Shown: positions 1 through 6,317 of the stretch, one piece after another
Layout of the letters: every line of letters starts with the position of its first letter
Position numbering within the stretch: the first letter of the stretch is position 1
Assembly: GCA_035761045.1 (NCBI GenBank)
Contig: DASTRU010000027.1
Span: 1 to 7,071, forward strand
DNA: 7,071 nt
Reading direction: 5' to 3'
DNA from: DASTRU01 sp035761045
GTDB taxonomy: Bacteria; Pseudomonadota; Gammaproteobacteria; Burkholderiales; Burkholderiaceae_E
Notes under the pieces: model-generated
Told to the model about the DNA's origin: nothing
The model's database searches: none
What the model saw: only the letters and a program-made list of their open reading frames with translations
Position numbers and translations under genes: made by a program

Positions 1-798
1 ATCGACGCCAGGCGATCGTAATGCCACCTCCGCGGCTGCGCGCATCGCCGTCAATGGCGTGCGTAATTCATGAGCCACGTTGCTGCTAAATGTTTCTAGT
101 CGAACGAAGGCTGCTTCTAGTCGGACAATGGCGGCGTTGAAGGTGACGGCAAGCTCTTGCCATTCGTCACCCGTTGCAGGCACAGGAAGACGTTCGTGCA
201 AATTGCCCGCGCTGACCGTGCGCGCTCGCGCGACGAAGCTTCCAAGCGGCGCCATCGTAACGCGAGCGAACTGCCAAGCGCCGAACGTAAGTAGCGCGAA
301 CGAGCCAAGCGTGGCGAACGTCAATGCTTGACCGAAACTACGAAACTCGTCGGACACGGAATGCGCAGGCCGCGCGACACGCAAGATGGCGTCCGCCCCG
401 TCCACACGCAATGGCGCGGCCAATGCGCGGACTTTTAAGTCGTTGCGCAGGGACAGCGTGGTGAGACCCGTCGACCCTGGCTGCCACGGTGGCAAACGAC
501 GCACCCCCAGGCCCGCGATGTAGAACACCTCGTGGCCTTCCGGCGTCCATACATCGATGGCTGGCAAATCGTCGTAAGCCGCTAGCTCGCGTCGAGGAGG
601 CTCCACCCAAATGAATTCGCCCTCCGCCCGTCGCAAGGACAGGCTCGCCACATCGAAATCAATGTGCAAACGACGATCGACCTCGGCGCTCGCGCGCGAC
701 CATAAATAGGCAATCGACAAGGCGGCGTGCAACAACAACAGCACGCCCATTAAAGCTCCTACACGTAGCGCTAGACGCAGCCGTGTGCTTAACGCCAC
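1..798 (-). CDS. sensor histidine kinase of a two-component system (3' end beyond the left edge)
   Basis: This is an inner-membrane sensor kinase that should phosphorylate the response regulator encoded just upstream. The 266 visible residues show a basic N-terminus (RLRLALR), a first membrane segment (about 13-33), a periplasmic domain of about 120 residues, a second membrane segment (about 157-177), a HAMP domain (about 179-231, with P184 and the GDEWQEL motif) and an H-box, FSSNVAHELRTPLTAM, with phosphoacceptor H243 (codon 70-72). The ATP-binding domain lies outside the window. The H-box and the preceding RLEAAF helix resemble heavy-metal (CusS-like) and QseC-type kinases, but no metal-binding motif stands out in the periplasmic part, so the signal is unknown. 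The chosen start is GTG 796-798, overlapping the regulator gene by 10 bp, with AGGA six bases upstream. An ATG at 748-750 is a real alternative. The opening codons include several CTA, GTA and TTA, less GC-rich than the neighbours. Confidence 0.93.
   Translation of the reverse strand, partial: MALSTRLRLALRVGALMGVLLLLHAALSIAYLWSRASAEVDRRLHIDFDVASLSLRRAEGEFIWVEPPRRELAAYDDLPAIDVWTPEGHEVFYIAGLGVRRLPPWQPGSTGLTTLSLRNDLKVRALAAPLRVDGADAILRVARPAHSVSDEFRSFGQALTFATLGSFALLTFGAWQFARVTMAPLGSFVARARTVSAGNLHERLPVPATGDEWQELAVTFNAAIVRLEAAFVRLETFSSNVAHELRTPLTAMRAAAEVALRSPGVD
756..760 (-). promoter_or_regulatory. Shine-Dalgarno sequence in front of an alternative kinase start
   Basis: AGGAG sits five bases before an in-frame ATG (748-750), 16 codons inside the kinase as called from GTG 796-798. 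It is a stronger ribosome site than the AGGA (805-808) in front of the GTG. Starting at the ATG would remove the basic cytosolic segment and begin almost inside the first membrane helix, which is why the longer form is preferred. Both starts could be used. Confidence 0.45.
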
Positions 799-1478
799 GG
801 CGGGTCCTGCCCAACGCAAAAGCCAACGCCTCGCACGGTATGGATCATTGGCCGCCAAGGAATCGCGTCGACCTTGCGACGCAAGCGAGCAATGTGAACC
901 TCAAGCACGTTATCGATTGGCGTTGCGCGTTGCTCGAGCTTCCACACTTCGCGTTTGAGCGTCTCGCGCGCGACGGCCTCGCCGGGCCGACGCATTAAAC
1001 ACGCGAGCAAGTCAAATTCGCGCGGCGTGAGATCCAACGATGTCTCTTCCCGTGTGACGGTGCGCCCGATTGGATCAAGCACGAGATCGCCGCACACCAG
1101 CAACCCGGCCTCGCGTTGAGAGCGACGCAACAAGGCTTTGACGCGCGCGAGCAATTCGGCGAATCCAAACGGCTTGACGAGGTAATCGTCCGCGCCGCTC
1201 TCCAAGGCGACGACGCGATCGTTCATTGCGTCGCGCGCCGAGAGAATGAGGATCGGCAGTTGTGGCGCGGTACGGCGTACTTCCTTGAGTACCTCCGCGC
1301 CCCCCACCACTGGCAGCATCAAATCAAGCACCATGACATCGGGTACGCGTTCCTCGATCGAGGCGAGCGCCTGCCCCCCGTCTGGTGCAACACGAATGGA
1401 AAAACCTTCTTGATCCATTCCAGACGCAATCGCTGCTGCGGTTGCGCGGTCATCTTCGACTAATAGCAGTTCCGGCAT
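789..1478 (-). CDS. OmpR/PhoB-family response regulator
   Basis: This is a cytoplasmic DNA-binding transcription regulator of 229 aa, the usual length for the family. The receiver domain (about 1-118) has the acidic pair E8/D9/D10, phosphoacceptor D52 in VLDLMLP, switch residue S80, Y99 and the conserved K102 in YLVKPF. The winged-helix output domain (about 126-226) shows LTPREFDLL (150-158), a recognition helix reading IDNVLEVHIARLRRKV and the wing HTVRGVGF. The ATG at 1478 is preceded by GGGGAG with a five-base gap. The stop lies 10 bp inside the downstream kinase gene, so the two are translationally coupled and form a cognate pair. Family similarity to QseB/CusR-like regulators is general; target genes cannot be inferred. 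It lies 211 bp downstream of ileS and has its own likely promoter. Confidence 0.96.
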   Translation of the reverse strand: MPELLLVEDDRATAAAIASGMDQEGFSIRVAPDGGQALASIEERVPDVMVLDLMLPVVGGAEVLKEVRRTAPQLPILILSARDAMNDRVVALESGADDYLVKPFGFAELLARVKALLRRSQREAGLLVCGDLVLDPIGRTVTREETSLDLTPREFDLLACLMRRPGEAVARETLKREVWKLEQRATPIDNVLEVHIARLRRKVDAIPWRPMIHTVRGVGFCVGQDPPWR

Positions 1479-1500
1479 GACGTCTCCCCGAAAGGCGTCA
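1478..1500 (-). promoter_or_regulatory. possible hairpin enclosing the regulator's ribosome-binding site
   Basis: On the minus strand TGACG (1496-1500) can pair with CGTCA (1478-1482), and the inner CC (1494-1495) with GG (1488-1489). The Shine-Dalgarno GGGGAG (1484-1489) lies inside the structure and the A of the start codon is in the closing stem. Such a hairpin could weaken translation initiation. The stem is short, so a regulatory role is only a suggestion. Confidence 0.3.
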
Positions 1501-1523
1501 TTGATCCTACCCTACCTAAGGCA

Positions 1524-1552
1524 ATTATTTAGAGCTCTTAAGTTTTTGTCAG
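1524..1552 (-). promoter_or_regulatory. sigma70-like promoter of the two-component operon
   Basis: CTGACA (minus strand, 1547-1552) matches TTGACA at five of six positions. AATAAT (1524-1529) matches TATAAT at five of six, and the spacer is exactly 17 bp. Transcription would start near 1517, giving a leader of about 40 bases before the ATG at 1478. The spacer holds the perfect 8-bp palindrome AGAGCTCT (1531-1538), a possible but unproven operator. The promoter explains how the regulator and kinase can be expressed independently of ribF-ileS. Confidence 0.6.
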
Positions 1553-1560
1553 TTCGTTAG

Positions 1561-1580
1561 CTCAAAAATTAATAATTAAC
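1561..1580 (-). promoter_or_regulatory. AT-rich stretch placed like an UP element
   Basis: The block just upstream of the -35 hexamer is almost entirely A and T and contains the odd-centred dyad TTAATAATTAA (1569-1579). Its position, roughly -44 to -62 from the predicted start, is where the RNA polymerase alpha subunit binds UP elements. It could equally be a regulator-binding site or just part of the AT-rich spacer. Confidence 0.3.
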
Positions 1581-1689
1581 TTACCCCTAAAACTTATGGT
1601 CATAACACCAAATTTACCGATCTACTGCTGTTTGCCTCGCAGTGCGGTTTGATTTGACCAATAAATATTTAGGCGTGCGATTAAAAATC

Positions 1690-4557
1690 CTAAGTCGTTC
1701 CTAATAAATTAGTAACGCAGCGACCACAAATGGTTGCGTATCGAGGATTAGCACCGACGTCGTCTCGGTAATGCCAACAGCGCTCACATTTGGTGCGATT
1801 CGAGGGCTCGACCTCAATGCATTCGTCCTCGCGTGCAGCAACTTGGTGCACGCTGGCGCGGCTCGTGATCAAGACGTATTTCAGGTCTTCGCCCAATGCG
1901 TGGAGCAACGCGTATTTGTCGCCCGATACGTACAAATCAACCTCGGCTTGCAGCGACGAACCTAGTTTGGCGTCGGCGCGTAATGCTTCAATGGCTCGCA
2001 TGACGTCGGCCCGTACCTCGCGAATATCGGCCCACTTAGCAAGCAGCGCGTCGTGGTCGGCGATGGCGGGAATTGCGTGGTAGTACTCGGTAAATATCGT
2101 GCCGCTCGCATTCGGCGAAAAAATCTTGAACGCTTCTTCCGCCGTGAAACTTAGGAAGGGCGCCATCAAGCGCAGCATGCTCGCCGTGATATGCCAAAGC
2201 GCGGTTTGCGCGGAACGCCGCGGCAAACCGGTGGCCGCCGTCGTGTAGAGGCGATCTTTCAAGATGTCCAAATAGAACGCGCCTAAGTCTTCCGAGCAGA
2301 AGGTTTGCAGCTTGGCCACCACCGGATGAAATTCGTAGCGTTCATACGCTTCGAGCGTTTCCGTTTGCAGGCGAGCGGTCAGCGCAAGCGCGTAGCGATC
2401 GATCTCAAGCATGTCCTCGGGTTTGACCGCATGCTGTTCGATATCGAAATCGCTCGTGTTCGCGAGCAAGAAGCGCAAGGTGTTACGGATGCGTCGATAG
2501 GCTTCGACCACGCGCTTCAAAATTTCGTCGCCGATGGAAAGCTCGCCGGAGTAATCGGTCGAGGCCACCCACAAGCGAATGATTTCGGCGCCGAGCTTGT
2601 CGCTCACCTCTTGCGGCCGCACCACGTTGCCTAAGGACTTACTCATCTTGCGTCCTTGCGGATCCACGGTGAAACCGTGCGTGAGCAAGGCGTTGTACGG
2701 CGCTCGGCCGTCGATCGCGGCGCCCGTGAGTAGCGAGGAATGGAACCATCCGCGGTGCTGATCACTACCTTCGAGGTAAAGATCGGCGGGCCACGTTAGA
2801 TCTTCCGCGTGCGAGCCGCGCATGACGGTGCGATGCGTGGTGCCCGAGTCGAACCATACGTCGAGAATGTCGTTGATCTTGTCGTATTGATCCGCTTCGT
2901 TGGCGGGCAAAATGTCGGCGGCCGTCGCGCGGCTCCAAGCTTCGATCCCGCCTTCTTCGACGATTTGCGCGGCACGTTCGAGTAATTCGAGCGTGCGCGG
3001 ATGTAATTCGCCGGTCGCCTTATGCAAGAAGAACGGCAGCGGCACGCCCCAATTGCGTTGGCGCGAGATGCACCAGTCCGGGCGATTGGCGATCATCGCG
3101 TGCAAGCGCGCTTGACCCCACGCGGGGTAAAACGTGGTGGCTTCAACAGCCTTCAACGCCGTTTGCCGCAAGGTTTCATCGACGTCTTCCGTTTGCGCGA
3201 CGCCGCGCGTGTCGGCGGTGGGCGCATCCATGCGCACGAACCATTGCGACGTGGCGCGATAGATCAGCGGTGTTTTATGCCGCCAGCAATGCATATAGCT
3301 GTGGTCTTGCTTGCCCGCGTGAAGCAGCGCGCCCGCGTCGCGCAAGGCATCGATGATTTTTGGATTCGCATCCCAAATCTTGAGTCCGCCAAACAGCGGC
3401 AAGTCGGCGACATAAACACCATTGCCTTGTACCGGATTCAAAATTTCGTCGTTCGTCATGCCGTATTGGCGGCACGACGCAAAGTCCTCCACTCCATACG
3501 CTGGCGCGCTGTGAACAATGCCGGTGCCAGCCGTGGCTTCAACATATGTGCCGAGGTAAACCGGGCTGAACCGGCGATAGCCCTCATGCGCGTTGGCGAG
3601 CGGATGCATGAAGCGCACGCGCTCCAATTGCGCGCCGGTCGTCTCGGCCACGATGCGGCCTTCAAGTCCGTAACGCTGTAGGCACGATTCGACTAAGTCC
3701 TTCGCCAAGATCAACAAACGGTCGTTCGTCTCCACGAGCGCATACGCGAACTCCGGATGCATATTGAGCGCTTGGTTGGCTGGCAGCGTCCATGGCGTGG
3801 TGGTCCAAATGACCGTCGCGACGGGTTTATGCAAGGCGCTTAAGCCGAAGGCCTTTGCCACGCGATCCTCGTCCTCGTGCGCTAGCGCAAACGCCACGTC
3901 GACGATGGGCGTTTGTTTATCCATGTATTCGACCTCCGCCTCGGCCAACGCCGAGCGGCAGTCGAAACACCAATTCACGGGTTTGAGTCCGCGGTAAACG
4001 AATCCGCGCTCGACCATGCGTCCAAGCGCGCGAATCTCGTCGGCCTCGGCCTTGAAATTCATCGTGAGGTAAGGGCGGTCCCATTCGCCCAACACGCCAA
4101 GGCGCTTGAAGTCTTTCATCTGGCGCGCGACTTGTTCGGTCGCATACGCACGCGCTTTGGCTTGCACCTCGGCGCGTGGCAGTCCACGGCCGTATTTTTT
4201 CTCGATCTCGACTTCGATCGGCATGCCGTGGCAGTCCCACCCCGGCACGTACACGCCATCGAATCCCGCCAGGATCTTCGATTTGACGATGATGTCCTTC
4301 AGGACCTTGTTCACCGCGTGACCGATGTGAATATCGTTGTTCGCGTAGGGCGGCCCGTCGTGCAGCACGAACTTCTTCGCGCCTTTGCGTGCTTCGCGGA
4401 TCGCGCGATAGATCTTCTTTTCTTCCCATTCGCGAATCCATTGCGGTTCACGCTTTGCGAGATCGCCCCGCATGGGAAACGGCGTTTCGGGCAAATTCAA
4501 CGGGAATTTGGATGCGTCGGCGGACGATGCCGCCGGTTTTTTGTCGGCTTCAGCCAT
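1690..4557 (-). CDS. ileS: isoleucyl-tRNA synthetase
   Basis: This cytoplasmic class I aminoacyl-tRNA synthetase charges tRNA-Ile with isoleucine. At 955 aa it is full length for the bacterial type. It shows HIGH (77-80), the tryptophan- and threonine-rich editing-domain motif WTTTPWTLPAN (251-261), the editing segment GTGIVHSAPAYGVEDF (344-359, with D358), WCISRQRNWGVPLP (495-508), KMSKS (637-641) and a C-terminal zinc knuckle with C924, C927, C944 and C947. Both synthesis and proofreading therefore appear intact. One oddity is N74 just before HIGH (YANNDIHIGH), where the family normally has Gly. The ATG is preceded by AAGGAG with a five-base gap. The gene follows ribF by 54 bp and is probably cotranscribed with it. 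The usual next gene, lspA, is absent, and no clear intrinsic terminator follows the stop codon. Confidence 0.99.
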   Translation of the reverse strand: MAEADKKPAASSADASKFPLNLPETPFPMRGDLAKREPQWIREWEEKKIYRAIREARKGAKKFVLHDGPPYANNDIHIGHAVNKVLKDIIVKSKILAGFDGVYVPGWDCHGMPIEVEIEKKYGRGLPRAEVQAKARAYATEQVARQMKDFKRLGVLGEWDRPYLTMNFKAEADEIRALGRMVERGFVYRGLKPVNWCFDCRSALAEAEVEYMDKQTPIVDVAFALAHEDEDRVAKAFGLSALHKPVATVIWTTTPWTLPANQALNMHPEFAYALVETNDRLLILAKDLVESCLQRYGLEGRIVAETTGAQLERVRFMHPLANAHEGYRRFSPVYLGTYVEATAGTGIVHSAPAYGVEDFASCRQYGMTNDEILNPVQGNGVYVADLPLFGGLKIWDANPKIIDALRDAGALLHAGKQDHSYMHCWRHKTPLIYRATSQWFVRMDAPTADTRGVAQTEDVDETLRQTALKAVEATTFYPAWGQARLHAMIANRPDWCISRQRNWGVPLPFFLHKATGELHPRTLELLERAAQIVEEGGIEAWSRATAADILPANEADQYDKINDILDVWFDSGTTHRTVMRGSHAEDLTWPADLYLEGSDQHRGWFHSSLLTGAAIDGRAPYNALLTHGFTVDPQGRKMSKSLGNVVRPQEVSDKLGAEIIRLWVASTDYSGELSIGDEILKRVVEAYRRIRNTLRFLLANTSDFDIEQHAVKPEDMLEIDRYALALTARLQTETLEAYERYEFHPVVAKLQTFCSEDLGAFYLDILKDRLYTTAATGLPRRSAQTALWHITASMLRLMAPFLSFTAEEAFKIFSPNASGTIFTEYYHAIPAIADHDALLAKWADIREVRADVMRAIEALRADAKLGSSLQAEVDLYVSGDKYALLHALGEDLKYVLITSRASVHQVAAREDECIEVEPSNRTKCERCWHYRDDVGANPRYATICGRCVTNLLGTT

Positions 4558-4611
4558 GAAGACTCCTTGGCCCCCTCGGGCTCTGCAAGAAGTTAAGGAA
4601 ATCTGGCGATG

Positions 4612-5568
4612 CTACCGGAAGCCGCGTTCGGCAAACCAAGCGCGGGCGGCGCGCTCGTCGTCGGCGATCCCCAGGCGCAAGGCTTCGAGCGAGGCGTACT
4701 TCACCTCGTCATGCAATTTGGCGCAAAACTCGACGCGCACAAGCCGGCCATACGCATCGCCTTGCCAATCGAGCACATGCGGTTCGAGCAACACTCGCCC
4801 GGCGTCCTCGACCGTGGGCCGCACGCCGAGTGACGCGACCGCGTTGAGCGGGTGGTCCGCCAAGCCATGCACGCGGGTAACGAAGATGCCCGTGACGGCC
4901 GGACGTCGATGATGAATCGCGAGATTCAGGGTCGGAAAACCCAGGGTGCGGCCAAGCTTGCGCCCATGAATAACGCGTCCCGAAATGCTGTAGGGGCGCC
5001 CCAGCATGAGCGCGGCGCGGTCGAAATCCGCGGCCGCCAACGCATGCCGCAGCGCGCTCGAACTTACTCGGTCGCCATGCTGATTCACCACGGTTGGCAT
5101 CGCTTCGACCTCGAAGCCATACGTCGCGCCCGCGAGTTGAAGCGAGGCGAAATCACCGCCGCGTTTGGCGCCGAACCGAAAATCGTCGCCGACAAGAACG
5201 TGTTTCGCGTGACAGCCCTCGACGAGCACGTCCTCGATGAATTGTTGCGCGGTGAGCGAGGAAAACCGCGCGTTGAAGCGTTCGACGATCACGCGGTCCA
5301 CGCCGCACTCGGCGAGTCCTTCGAGCTTGTCGCGCAAATTCGCGATACGGGCCGGCGCGCGCGAGGGATCTCCCGACATATGCGCGAAATACTCGCGCGG
5401 ATGCGGCTCGAACGTCATGACCGCGCTTGGCAAGCGGCGAGAGCGCGCGAGTTCGACCAGCCGTTTCAATAGCACTTGATGGCCGCGATGAACGCCGTCG
5501 AAGTTACCGATTGTCAGTACGCAAGGCGTACGAGCATCAGCGTTTGGCAAGCCACGAAAGACGTGCAT
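4612..5568 (-). CDS. ribF: bifunctional riboflavin kinase / FAD synthetase
   Basis: The enzyme phosphorylates riboflavin to FMN and then adenylylates FMN to FAD, supplying the cell's flavin cofactors. At 318 aa it has the usual length. The N-terminal adenylyltransferase module shows TIGNFDGVHRGH (19-30), TFEPHP (52-57) and VGDDFRFGAKRGGD (126-139). The C-terminal kinase module shows SGRVIHGRKLGRTLGFPTLN (196-215), where PTLN replaces the PTAN of E. coli while keeping Thr213 and Asn215, then SLGVRPT (246-252), LEPHVLDW (261-268) and the C-terminal helix ending DDERAARAWF. The start gives MHVFRGLPNA, which matches the expected family start, although no good Shine-Dalgarno sequence precedes it. 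It leads the ribF-ileS unit and is divergent from purN. No FMN riboswitch is present upstream. Confidence 0.98.
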   Translation of the reverse strand: MHVFRGLPNADARTPCVLTIGNFDGVHRGHQVLLKRLVELARSRRLPSAVMTFEPHPREYFAHMSGDPSRAPARIANLRDKLEGLAECGVDRVIVERFNARFSSLTAQQFIEDVLVEGCHAKHVLVGDDFRFGAKRGGDFASLQLAGATYGFEVEAMPTVVNQHGDRVSSSALRHALAAADFDRAALMLGRPYSISGRVIHGRKLGRTLGFPTLNLAIHHRRPAVTGIFVTRVHGLADHPLNAVASLGVRPTVEDAGRVLLEPHVLDWQGDAYGRLVRVEFCAKLHDEVKYASLEALRLGIADDERAARAWFAERGFR

Positions 5569-5598
5569 TGAGGAATCGGGTAAGGCGGGAGCCGGCGC

Positions 5599-5604
5599 AT
5601 TGTA
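5599..5604 (-). promoter_or_regulatory. candidate -10 element for ribF-ileS
   Basis: TACAAT on the minus strand matches TATAAT at five of six positions and would start transcription about 24 bases before the ribF ATG. No convincing TTGACA-like -35 box is present at the right distance, so the call rests on one hexamer and its position in the short divergent region. Confidence 0.35.
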
Positions 5605-5613
5605 AGGCGACGG

Positions 5614-5619
5614 TAGAAT
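5614..5619 (+). promoter_or_regulatory. candidate -10 element for purN
   Basis: TAGAAT, in the context GGTAGAATCCGC, matches TATAAT at five of six positions and would give a leader of roughly 45-50 bases before the purN GTG. No good -35 box is visible 16-18 bp upstream, where the sequence reads GCCGGC and nearby bases. It lies only nine bases from the candidate ribF -10 on the other strand. Confidence 0.35.
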
Positions 5620-5672
5620 CCGCCGCTTGCCCGCTTGGCGTCTCGTCGTTTCCCATCTCTTTGGTTGTTCGC

Positions 5673-6317
5673 GTGAAAAACGTTGTCGTTTTGATTTCCG
5701 GTCGTGGGTCCAACATGGAGGCGCTGTTGCGTACGGCGCATCAAGATGATTGGGCCGCGACGATTCCCGCGCGCATTTCGGCGGTCATTTCCAATCGCCC
5801 GCACGCCGGAGGACTCGCGATCGCGCACGAGCATGGGGTCGCGACCGAGGTGGTCGATCACACGGCGTATCTCGATCGCGAGACGTTCGATGCGGCGCTT
5901 GCGCGATCGATCGATGCCTACGCGCCCGATCTCGTGGTGCTCGCCGGATTCATGCGCATTCTTACCGCCGGGTTCGTCGAGCGTTACGCGGGACGGCTGC
6001 TCAATATCCATCCGTCTTTATTGCCCGCGTTCCCGGGATTGGCCACGCATCGCCGCGCGTTGGAAACCGGTGTCAAGCTGCACGGAGCCACCGTGCACTT
6101 CGTGACGTCCGCGCTCGACCTCGGGCCCATCGTGATTCAAGGCGCGGTGCCCGTCATGCCAAGCGATGACGAAAACACCTTGGCGGCCCGCGTTCTAAAC
6201 ATCGAGCACCGTATCTTGCCGACCGCCGTGCGCTGGTATTTAGAAGAGTCGTTGAGCGTCGCGCACGACGTCGTCGTTCACCGCGAGGCGTTGGCGCAAT
6301 GGACGGTCGCGGCATGA
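5673..6317 (+). CDS. purN: phosphoribosylglycinamide formyltransferase (10-formyl-THF dependent)
   Basis: PurN transfers a formyl group from 10-formyltetrahydrofolate to glycinamide ribonucleotide in de novo purine synthesis. The 214-aa product has the phosphate-binding start VVVLISGRGSNMEALL (4-19), VVLAGFMRIL (88-97), the catalytic motif LLNIHPSLLP with N111 and H113, and catalytic D149 in the LDLGPIVIQ segment, so the active site is complete. The open frame continues upstream to 5427, but that part lies antisense to ribF and has no family similarity. GTG 5673-5675 is chosen because it places the first beta strand at the usual distance from the N-terminus. No clear Shine-Dalgarno sequence precedes it; a TTG at 5661 is a less likely alternative. 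The stop overlaps the next gene's start (ATGA), indicating coupling. Confidence 0.97.
   Translation: MKNVVVLISGRGSNMEALLRTAHQDDWAATIPARISAVISNRPHAGGLAIAHEHGVATEVVDHTAYLDRETFDAALARSIDAYAPDLVVLAGFMRILTAGFVERYAGRLLNIHPSLLPAFPGLATHRRALETGVKLHGATVHFVTSALDLGPIVIQGAVPVMPSDDENTLAARVLNIEHRILPTAVRWYLEESLSVAHDVVVHREALAQWTVAA

Noticed and set aside
1622..1645. ACTGC...GCAGT inverted repeat as an ileS terminator
   Set aside because: The stem is only five pairs with a ten-base loop and no T-run follows, so it does not qualify as an intrinsic terminator.
1660..1672. TAAATATTTA palindrome after ileS
   Set aside because: It is a short AT-only palindrome expected by chance in an AT-rich spacer, without a G/C stem.
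1654..1682. Plus-strand promoter starting at TTGACC (1654-1659)
   Set aside because: No -10 hexamer occurs at 16-18 bp and no plus-strand gene follows.
3022..3681. Plus-strand open frame of 219 codons opposite ileS
   Set aside because: It is antisense to conserved ileS coding sequence, with no domain and no ribosome site identified.
3913..4596. Long plus-strand open frame (227 codons) opposite ileS
   Set aside because: It lies fully antisense to the start of ileS, has no recognisable domain and reflects high GC content.
4852..5472. Plus-strand open frame of 206 codons opposite ribF
   Set aside because: It is a shadow of ribF, with Arg-rich composition typical of antisense frames in GC-rich genes.
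5569..5640. FMN riboswitch before ribF
   Set aside because: The predicted leader is about 24 bases and the whole divergent gap is 104 bp, too short for the conserved multi-helix aptamer, and its conserved blocks are absent.
5427..5672. Upstream extension of the purN frame
   Set aside because: It is antisense to ribF and unlike any PurN; the family start fits GTG 5673.
5514..6011. Minus-strand open frame of 165 codons spanning the divergent region and the start of purN
   Set aside because: It overlaps purN and the ribF start in other frames, and its sequence has no family resemblance.
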